Notes under the pieces: generated by a model | The model's database searches: none | What the model was told of the DNA's origin: nothing | The model's input: only the letters and a program-made list of their open reading frames with translations | Position numbers and translations under genes: made by a program | Shown: positions 16,351 to 21,183 of the stretch, piece by piece | Numbering within the stretch: position 1 is the first letter of the stretch | How the letters are laid out: each line of letters begins with the position of its first letter | NCBI GenBank assembly: GCA_934272845.1 | Contig: CAKQSF010000026.1 | Span: 1-21,183, forward strand | Reading direction: 5' to 3' | DNA from: an uncultured Prevotella sp. | Lineage (GTDB): Bacteria; Bacteroidota; Bacteroidia; Bacteroidales; Bacteroidaceae | Length of the DNA stretch: 21,183 nucleotides

Positions 16351-17019
16351 TCAGCCTACCAACACCTCTGCTATTTTAAGGTCGAAGGGAGTTGTTATCT
16401 TGATGTTTTCTCGGTTGCCGTCCACCATCGTTACCGTTGCTCCGATGCCTTCAACAACTGATGCATCGTCAGTGAAAGCCTCGCTGTATTCCTGTCGGTT
16501 AGCCTCCTTTAGCAACTGAATGTCGAACGTCTGCGGAGTCTGCACCAGTCGGTAGTCGCTGCGCAACACGTTGCGGTCAGCGCCTTTACCCCCTACGTAG
16601 CGCAGTGTCTCAACCACAGGCGTAACGGGAATAACAGCCTTAGCGGTGCGTGCCGTGTCGTAACAGCGCTGTATCACCTCGGTACTCACGAATGGACGAA
16701 CACCGTCGTGCACGCCAACGACTCCCTGTTCGCTGTCAGGTATCATCGCTAGACCATTCTGTACAGAGTGGAAGCGCGTCTCGCCACCGTTGGCAATGGT
16801 GTGCTCAACGGTGAAAGAGTATTCCCTGCATAACTCCTTCCAATAGTCTTGCTGCGCCTTTGGCAAAACAAGAATAATACTGAGGGTAGGGGAGTACTCA
16901 CGAAAGCGCTCAAGGGTGCGCATCAGTACGGGCTTGCCGCCAACGGGAAGAAACTGTTTAGGGATGTCGCCCCCCATGCGCAGCCCCTTGCCGCCCGCTA
17001 CAATAATGACGTAATCCAT
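16351..17019 (-). CDS. ispD: 2-C-methyl-D-erythritol 4-phosphate cytidylyltransferase IspD
   Basis: This 222-residue cytoplasmic enzyme transfers CMP from CTP to methylerythritol 4-phosphate in the non-mevalonate isoprenoid pathway. The N-terminal nucleotide-binding loop [16 protein letters not shown] (8-23) contains the expected Arg and Lys. HDGVRPFV (104-111), TDDASVVE (183-190) and the C-terminal [10 protein letters not shown] (205-214) are IspD signatures. The length matches the family (about 220-240). It starts 12 nt after the stop of the upstream DJ-1 gene, so the two form an operon served by the promoter at 17651-17681. The function is confident; the link with DJ-1 is only positional. 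Confidence 0.97.
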   Translation of the reverse strand: MDYVIIVAGGKGLRMGGDIPKQFLPVGGKPVLMRTLERFREYSPTLSIILVLPKAQQDYWKELCREYSFTVEHTIANGGETRFHSVQNGLAMIPDSEQGVVGVHDGVRPFVSTEVIQRCYDTARTAKAVIPVTPVVETLRYVGGKGADRNVLRSDYRLVQTPQTFDIQLLKEANRQEYSEAFTDDASVVEGIGATVTMVDGNRENIKITTPFDLKIAEVLVG

Positions 17020-17031
17020 ATCTTTAGGAGA

Positions 17032-17595
17032 TTACTTATTCATCAGTTTGTTGAACATCATGCCCTCCTTCAGTCCCTCAGCCGTGTCGTGGTCGGTCAG
17101 CATCTCAAGGATAGCGAAAGAGTAAGGCAGTGTAGCGGCAGGACCGCAGCCAGTAATGATGTTGCCGTCAACGGTGAAGATGTCAGCGGTGTACTCTGCA
17201 CCGTCCATGTATTTCTCAAAGCCAGGATAACACGTAGCCTTCTTGCCGCGCAGCAGGCCGAGGTCACCGAGCACCATAGGAGCGGCACATATTGCGCCAA
17301 CCTTCTTGCCATCAGTAGCCTGACGCATGATAGCCTCTCTTACGCCCTCGTGCTCTAACAGGTTTGTCGCGCCAGGAAGGCCGCCAGGGAGCAACAGAAA
17401 GTCAGCATCGCTTAGGTCAACAGCCTCTATTGTAGTGTCGCACTTTATCGTCACTCCGTGAGAGCACTCTACGTATTCGTTGCCCGTAATGCTGACAGTC
17501 TTAGCGTCAACGCCTCCGCGACGCAATACATCAATAACGGTGAGAGCCTCAATTTCCTCAGAGCCATTGGCTATGAATTCATATACTTTTGCCAT
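17032..17595 (-). CDS. DJ-1/PfpI superfamily protein (YajL/DJ-1 type)
   Basis: This 187-residue protein has the class I amidotransferase-like fold of the DJ-1 family. The nucleophile-elbow cysteine is Cys103 in GAICAAPMVLG. The conserved acidic residue that contacts it is Glu14 (NGSEEIEA). LLLPGGLPGATNL (about 67-79) is typical of the DJ-1/YajL branch rather than PfpI proteases. Proposed roles of the family include oxidative-stress protection and protein quality control or deglycation, which remain debated. The frame extends two codons upstream to a TTG at 17601, but the ATG at 17595 (MAKVYEF) aligns with family starts and is chosen. It is the first gene of the ispD operon. Confidence 0.92.
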   Translation of the reverse strand: MAKVYEFIANGSEEIEALTVIDVLRRGGVDAKTVSITGNEYVECSHGVTIKCDTTIEAVDLSDADFLLLPGGLPGATNLLEHEGVREAIMRQATDGKKVGAICAAPMVLGDLGLLRGKKATCYPGFEKYMDGAEYTADIFTVDGNIITGCGPAATLPYSFAILEMLTDHDTAEGLKEGMMFNKLMNK

Positions 17596-17650
17596 AATCA
17601 ATATGTCTTTTATTAGTTACTATAATTATATTAGGTGCGTTTCCGCATTG

Positions 17651-17681
17651 CAAAAGTACAAAACATTTGTCAAATATCAAA
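17651..17681 (-). promoter_or_regulatory. Promoter of the DJ-1/ispD operon
   Basis: On the minus strand TTTG (17678-17681) and TACTTTTG (17651-17658) are spaced 19 bp apart. This exactly matches the Bacteroides -33/-7 consensus (TTTG and TAnnTTTG). The predicted leader to the ATG is about 50 nt. Confidence 0.8.
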
Positions 17682-17689
17682 TTTTTAAG

Positions 17690-17800
17690 GTGAGTAAGTG
17701 TTCTAAATTATTTTAATATTTTATATTGGCTGTTAAGGAGTAGATGTTTTAGCAGTTTGATGGAGAGGTTTGAATGTTTTTAATGTGAGGACTTAAAATC
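17690..17800 (+). repeat. Diverged copy of half of the 3091-3290 element
   Basis: Positions 17690-17730 match the reverse complement of 3250-3290 at 36 of 41 bases, sharing GAGTAAGTGTTC/AAGTAAGTGTTC, an AATTATTTT block and a final GGC. Similarity continues weakly through AGATGTTTT and CAGTTT/CTGTTT blocks to about 17800. The copy lies between the divergent DJ-1 and nadK promoters and precedes nadK in the same orientation in which the other copy precedes GH115. No matching inverted arm is visible here. Apart from the two promoters it is the only content of this 315-bp gap. Confidence 0.6.
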
Positions 17801-17811
17801 TTAAACTTTTG

Positions 17812-17843
17812 TTTGCCTATTTGACGAAAAAAAAGTAAATTTG
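17812..17843 (+). promoter_or_regulatory. Promoter of nadK
   Basis: TTTG (17812-17815) is followed after 20 bp by TAAATTTG (17836-17843), a full match to the Bacteroides -33/-7 pattern. The ATG of nadK is 67 nt beyond the -7 box. The leader includes a small TTTGC-TGACA-GGCAAA inverted repeat. Confidence 0.8.
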
Positions 17844-17910
17844 CATGATAAAAACTATAAGTTATTTGCTGACAGGCAAATTATCCCAGTACATAAAACG
17901 TTAAAAACAC

Positions 17911-18798
17911 ATGAAAAAAGAGATATTGCGCTTCGCATTCTTTGGTAATCAGTATCAGGCTAAGAAATCACAGGCGGTGTGTAAAATTATTGCTTTCCTG
18001 CGACAGAGAGGAGCGGAGATTCTTATAGATAAACCTTTCTGGCAGTTTCTTGTTGAGGGGCAACATCTCGATCTTAATGTAACGAGAGTATTCGAGGAAA
18101 GTGACTTCGAGGCAGACTTTGCTGTGTCAATGGGCGGCGACGGTACTTTACTCAAGACAGCGGCAAGGGTAGGGGAGAAGAAAATACCTATCATAGGTGT
18201 TAATATCGGTAGGTTAGGTTTTTTAGCAGACGTAAACCCATCGGAGATAGAGAGTGCCTTCGGGGCTGTGATGGAAGGGAAATACCAGGTTTATGAACAC
18301 TCCGTGATAAAAGTAGAGACACAGGAGGGGGACGAGATAACAGGAACGCCATATGCGCTGAACGATATAGCCCTGCTGAAGAGAGATAATGCCTCGATGA
18401 TATCTATTAGGACGAGCGTAAATGGCGAATATTTGATGACATATCAGGCTGACGGCGTGATCGTAACAACACCTACAGGCTCTACAGCCTATAACCTTTC
18501 AAATGGTGGACCTATCATTGCTCCTGGCACAGGAACGCTGTGTCTAACGGCTGTGGCCCCTCACAGTCTGACGGTGCGACCTATCGTAATTAATGATGAC
18601 TGCGTGATAACGATGAAGGTGGAGAGTAGAAGCCATAATTTTCTTGTAGCAATTGACGGAAGAAGCGTTAGCCTGCATGACGGAACGGTGCTGAACATTA
18701 AGAAGGCACCTTACGTAGCGAAGATAGTAAGAGTGTCAGAGAGAAAGTATTTCTCTACGTTGAGAGAAAAAATGATGTGGGGTCTGGACCAGAGATAA
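17911..18798 (+). CDS. nadK: NAD kinase
   Basis: This 295-residue enzyme phosphorylates NAD to NADP in the cytoplasm. Diagnostic NadK motifs are GGDGT (within VSMGGDGTLLKTA, about 72-84), NDIALLKRD (151-159) and TPTGSTAYNLSNGGPI (about 188-203). The N-terminal start MKKEILRFAFFGNQYQAKKS is typical of Bacteroidota NadK, where the first strand is followed by GNxYQ. The length is normal (about 290). The start is supported by the promoter at 17812-17843. The stop is followed within 6 nt by the TTA duplication of the MITE-like element. No independent terminator is visible, so that element may mark the transcript end or allow readthrough into the ABC gene. Confidence 0.97.
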   Translation: MKKEILRFAFFGNQYQAKKSQAVCKIIAFLRQRGAEILIDKPFWQFLVEGQHLDLNVTRVFEESDFEADFAVSMGGDGTLLKTAARVGEKKIPIIGVNIGRLGFLADVNPSEIESAFGAVMEGKYQVYEHSVIKVETQEGDEITGTPYALNDIALLKRDNASMISIRTSVNGEYLMTYQADGVIVTTPTGSTAYNLSNGGPIIAPGTGTLCLTAVAPHSLTVRPIVINDDCVITMKVESRSHNFLVAIDGRSVSLHDGTVLNIKKAPYVAKIVRVSERKYFSTLREKMMWGLDQR

Positions 18799-18807
18799 TT
18801 ATCTTTA

Positions 18808-19001
18808 AGGGTAGTTCTATAAATTACCTTTGTTATATTTTGAGGCTATTGTCGATGGCAAAGTGTAAGTAAGTGAAGAAGTGTAGCGCACTACTCGACT
18901 GAGCGCACTTACACTTTTAGCCGAAAAGAACCTGAAAGATGACAAAATGTCTTTACAATAGTTAAGTTTTACATAGCGGTGGCAATTTATAGAACCACCC
19001 T
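18808..19001. mobile_element. MITE-like element, 194 bp, 21-bp TIRs, TTA target duplication
   Basis: The terminal inverted repeats AGGGTAGTTCTATAAATTAC (left) and AGGGTGGTTCTATAAATTGC (right, reverse-complemented) match at 18 of 20 bases. Identical TTA triplets flank the element at 18805-18807 and 19002-19004. It contains no ORF of transposase size. Inside, a second inverted repeat (AAAGTGTAAGT, 18860-18870, with 18907-18917) can form a hairpin. TIRs of this style and a 3-bp duplication fit non-autonomous derivatives of IS5-like transposons; the family is inferred. The left TIR contains TACCTTTG (18825-18832), an exact -7 box pointing at the ABC gene, whose ATG begins 3 nt after the duplication. 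Confidence 0.85.
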
Positions 19002-19006
19002 TTATT

Positions 19007-20707
19007 ATGAATACGCCTAAACAAGAAAACGACATAATGAATTTTAAGTCGTCGCTCTTTTCTAAAAACGGAAGAGGGGTGCTGACAATAGTTCGGTGGC
19101 TGTGGCAATCATCGAGCGATAATCGCTTGCAGGCGATTCTCAATACAGCCATAGGCCTGTTGGGCGTAGTCTTCAGTCTTGCGTCAGTTTGGGCTGTGCA
19201 GCGTGCGGTAGATATCGCCTCGCATAATGTGGAGGGCAATGTGGTCGTAGCGGTTATTGTTATGGCGGCATTAGTATTGGGAGGATTTGCTCTTGACGTG
19301 GCTGCAGTGTGGGTGAGAAATATCCTTGGAGTGAAGGCACGTAACCGTATGCAGCAACGATTATTAAAACGCATTCTTCATTCAGAGTGGCGGGGGCGTG
19401 CAGCAATGCACAGTGGTGACGTCTTAAACCGTTTGGAACAGGATGTAAATAATGTTGTAGATTTCGTAGCAGAGACATTGCCTAATGCAGTGTCTGTTGT
19501 CGCTATGTTCATAGGAGCATTCTGTTACCTCTTCTGTATGGACCATACCTTGGCGATACTGATAGTGGTTATGGCTCCAGTATTTATGCTGCTGAGTAAG
19601 TTTTATATGAATAAGATGCGTAAACTTACGCGTGATGTGAGACAGTCAGATAGTCTTGTGCAGAGCACATTGCAAGAGTCAGTGCAGCATAGAGTCCTCG
19701 TAAAGGCAATGGAGAGTGAGGATGCAGTCGTAGGAAAACTAGAAGGGCAGCAGCAGGAATTGCGACGTAAGATAATAAGACGGACAAAATTTTCGGTTTT
19801 CTCTAATCTTACGGTGAGTGTAGGTTTCGCACTTGGTTATTTGGTCGCCTTTGCATGGAGTGCATTACGCTTGTCGGCTGGAACACTGACCTATGGAGGA
19901 ATGACAGCATTCTTACAACTTGTTAACAGAATACAGAACCCCGCACGCAATATTGCGAGACTGCTTCCGCAGATAGTACAAGCGGTGACAGCAGCAGAAC
20001 GACTTATGTATTTTGACGATGTACCTTTAGAAAAACAAGGAGAGGTACAACAACTAGATGGCGTGTGTGGAATACGGTTAGAAAATGTTACCTATGCTTA
20101 TGCTGACGAACCAGACCGTAATGTAATAAATAATTTAAACTTCGACTTCAAACCAGGAACCTGTACGGCAATACTCGGAGAAACAGGAGCAGGAAAAACA
20201 ACACTTCTGCGTATGCTTTTAGCATTAGTAAAACCATGTTCTGGACATGTATATATATATAATAAGGATAGAACTGTGGAGGTATCAGCGCTCACACGCT
20301 GTAATTTTGTCTATGTTCCACAAGGAAATACCATGCTTAGTGGGTCTATACGTGATAATTTGTTGTTAGGAGACAAAAATGCTACAGATGCTCAGATGTA
20401 TGCAGCCCTTGAAAGTGCCTGTGCTGGATTTGTAAAAGATCTTCCTAATGGTCTAGATACTACCTTTTCTGAATCAGGTGGCGGTATGAGCGAAGGACAG
20501 GCTCAGCGTATATGTATTGCGAGGGCGTTGCTACGTCGAAGTCCAGTAATGATACTTGATGAGGCGACAAGTGCCCTTGATGTAAATACCGAGAAGCGAC
20601 TTCTTGGTAATTTACTTGCAAAATCATCTCGTACCGTAATATTTATCACGCATCGTCCCGCAGTGTTAGAATATTGTGAGTCATCACTCCAATTAAAAAG
20701 GTTGTAA
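19007..20707 (+). CDS. ABC transporter, fused permease and ATPase (exporter type)
   Basis: This 566-residue half-transporter would work as a dimer in the inner membrane. Transmembrane segments lie near 43-66, 80-103, 160-178, 181-200 and 262-290. The nucleotide-binding domain has Walker A GETGAGKT (391-398), Q-loop Gln439 (VPQGNTMLSGS), signature MSEGQ (494-498, a variant of LSGGQ), Walker B VMILDE (514-519, with catalytic Glu519) and H-loop His549. All ATPase residues are present, so it should be active. The substrate cannot be assigned; lipid, peptide or drug export are family possibilities. The first ATG (19007) lies 3 nt beyond the TTA duplication of the MITE-like element. A second ATG at 19037 (MNFKSSLF) is an equally plausible start. 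Its promoter, if separate from nadK, must lie within the inserted element. Confidence 0.93.
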   Translation: MNTPKQENDIMNFKSSLFSKNGRGVLTIVRWLWQSSSDNRLQAILNTAIGLLGVVFSLASVWAVQRAVDIASHNVEGNVVVAVIVMAALVLGGFALDVAAVWVRNILGVKARNRMQQRLLKRILHSEWRGRAAMHSGDVLNRLEQDVNNVVDFVAETLPNAVSVVAMFIGAFCYLFCMDHTLAILIVVMAPVFMLLSKFYMNKMRKLTRDVRQSDSLVQSTLQESVQHRVLVKAMESEDAVVGKLEGQQQELRRKIIRRTKFSVFSNLTVSVGFALGYLVAFAWSALRLSAGTLTYGGMTAFLQLVNRIQNPARNIARLLPQIVQAVTAAERLMYFDDVPLEKQGEVQQLDGVCGIRLENVTYAYADEPDRNVINNLNFDFKPGTCTAILGETGAGKTTLLRMLLALVKPCSGHVYIYNKDRTVEVSALTRCNFVYVPQGNTMLSGSIRDNLLLGDKNATDAQMYAALESACAGFVKDLPNGLDTTFSESGGGMSEGQAQRICIARALLRRSPVMILDEATSALDVNTEKRLLGNLLAKSSRTVIFITHRPAVLEYCESSLQLKRL

Positions 20708-20765
20708 TTTAATTATAATAAAAAATAGTTACGCCGCCCCTTTCCCTCGCTGCCGGCTTTCCGTT
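20708..20765. other. Transition from the ABC gene to the tandem array
   Basis: After the ABC stop codon an A/T-only stretch (TTTAATTATAATAAAAAATAG) passes into C-rich sequence that is a degraded upstream end of the 96-bp unit (ACGCCGCCCC, then CCGTTCCCTCCCG). No hairpin-plus-T-tract terminator is seen. Confidence 0.5.
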
Positions 20766-21113
20766 CCCTCCCGTCCTTGTGCGTCGGCGTTTCTACGCCG
20801 TCGCTTTTCTCTCCTCCCCCTGCAGCATCATTTCCACACCGCCCCCTTCCCCCAAAATGTACCCTCCCGTCCTTGTGCGTCGGCGTTTCTACGCCGTCGC
20901 TTTTCACTCCTCCCTCTGCAGCATCGTTTCCACGCCGCCCCCTTCCCCCAAAATGTACCCTCCCGTCCTTGTGCGTCGGCGTTTCCACGCCGTCGCTTTT
21001 CACTCCTCCCCATGCAGCATCATTTCCACGCCCCTCCTTTCCCCAAAAATGTCCCTCCCGTCCCCGTGCGTCGACGTTTCCACGCCGTCGTCCTTCCCAT
21101 CCTCCAAAAGCCC
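20766..21113. repeat. 96-bp tandem repeat array with a hairpin per unit
   Basis: Units start at 20766, 20862, 20958 and 21053 (periods 96, 96, 95); the fourth is shortened and more diverged. Each begins CCCTCCCGTCC and then carries a near-perfect hairpin, GCGTCGGCGT-TTCT-ACGCCGTCGC. The hairpins are at 20781-20804, 20877-20900, 20973-20996 and 21068-21091. A pyrimidine-rich tail (CCCCCTTCCCCCAAAATGTA) follows. The plus strand is strongly G-poor outside the hairpins, so the minus strand has runs of five G. Composition is very different from the neighbouring ABC gene. Confidence 0.9.
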
Positions 21114-21183
21114 CATTATAACGCCTCTATCCAGCCAAAACCACCGCTTACAAATCAAAAACCACAGAAAAACACATAAAAAC
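21114..21183. other. G-poor right end, no gene seen
   Basis: The last 70 bp are A/C-rich on the plus strand, with very few G (for example AAAACCACCGC and ACAGAAAAACACATAAAAAC). They continue the strand asymmetry of the array. There is no ORF, hairpin or promoter that I can support. A gene may begin just beyond the window. Confidence 0.4.

Noticed and set aside
17595..17601. TTG start for the DJ-1 gene two codons upstream
   Set aside because: The ATG at 17595 fits the family N-terminus (MAKVYEF), and nothing favours the TTG.
18817..19374. 185-codon minus-strand frame across the MITE-like element and ABC gene
   Set aside because: It is antisense to the ABC transporter N-terminus and reads out through the transposon end. 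There is no family resemblance.
20713..21003. Minus-strand open frame with a 32-residue repeat (SDGVETPTHKDG)
   Set aside because: The repeat length is a multiple of three, which keeps frames open on both strands at once. The peptide is the translation of the DNA hairpin. There is no ATG-led start with a promoter, and no recognisable protein family.
20777..21121. Plus-strand proline-rich open frame across the same array
   Set aside because: Same reason: it mirrors the C-rich repeat, and both strands cannot plausibly be coding. Composition is unlike that of neighbouring genes.

Overview
The window looks like chromosomal DNA from a Bacteroidota bacterium, most likely the Prevotella/Bacteroides group. 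Three observations support this. Several promoters fit the Bacteroides pattern (TTTG at -33 and TAnnTTTG at -7, spaced 19-20 bp). The start codons lack clear Shine-Dalgarno sequences. The gene set includes GH115 and GH43 xylan enzymes, a 4Fe-4S class I fumarase and a protein I recognise as the DUF4954 family. The genus is an inference from gene content, not from a marker gene.

Layout. Positions 1-615 hold no gene and are packed with palindromes and direct repeats. From 616 to 17595 every gene is on the minus strand. In transcription order (right to left) these are: a DJ-1/PfpI protein, ispD, recG, hflX, DUF4954, an M16 metallopeptidase, class I fumarase, a CaCA cation antiporter, a secreted GH43 enzyme and a secreted GH115 alpha-glucuronidase. 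At 17.6-17.9 kb there are two divergent Bacteroides-type promoters. To their right, on the plus strand, are nadK and an ABC exporter (permease and ATPase fused). The last 0.45 kb is a pyrimidine-rich array of about four 96-bp units.

Function. Most genes are housekeeping: isoprenoid precursor synthesis (ispD), recombination and fork repair (recG), ribosome-associated GTPase (hflX), TCA or fumarate metabolism, NADP synthesis (nadK) and proteolysis. The GH43/GH115 pair is a small accessory module that would trim arabinosyl/xylosyl and (4-O-methyl)glucuronosyl groups of glucuronoxylan. No susC/susD or regulator is visible next to it.

The unusual part is the intergenic DNA. Almost every larger gap carries a repeat family. 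(i) Arrays with exactly 22-bp period built on the core TGATTACA-N-TGTAATYA occur at two loci, 15.7 kb apart. (ii) A 194-bp MITE-like element with 21-bp inverted ends and a TTA duplication lies just before the ABC gene. (iii) An AT-rich inverted-repeat element lies between the two xylan genes, and a diverged copy of half of it lies upstream of nadK in the same orientation relative to the downstream gene. (iv) There is a compound palindrome at 28-210. (v) There are 60-bp repeats between hflX and recG. (vi) The 96-bp array has a hairpin in each unit. I found no CRISPR array, tRNA, rRNA or defence system.
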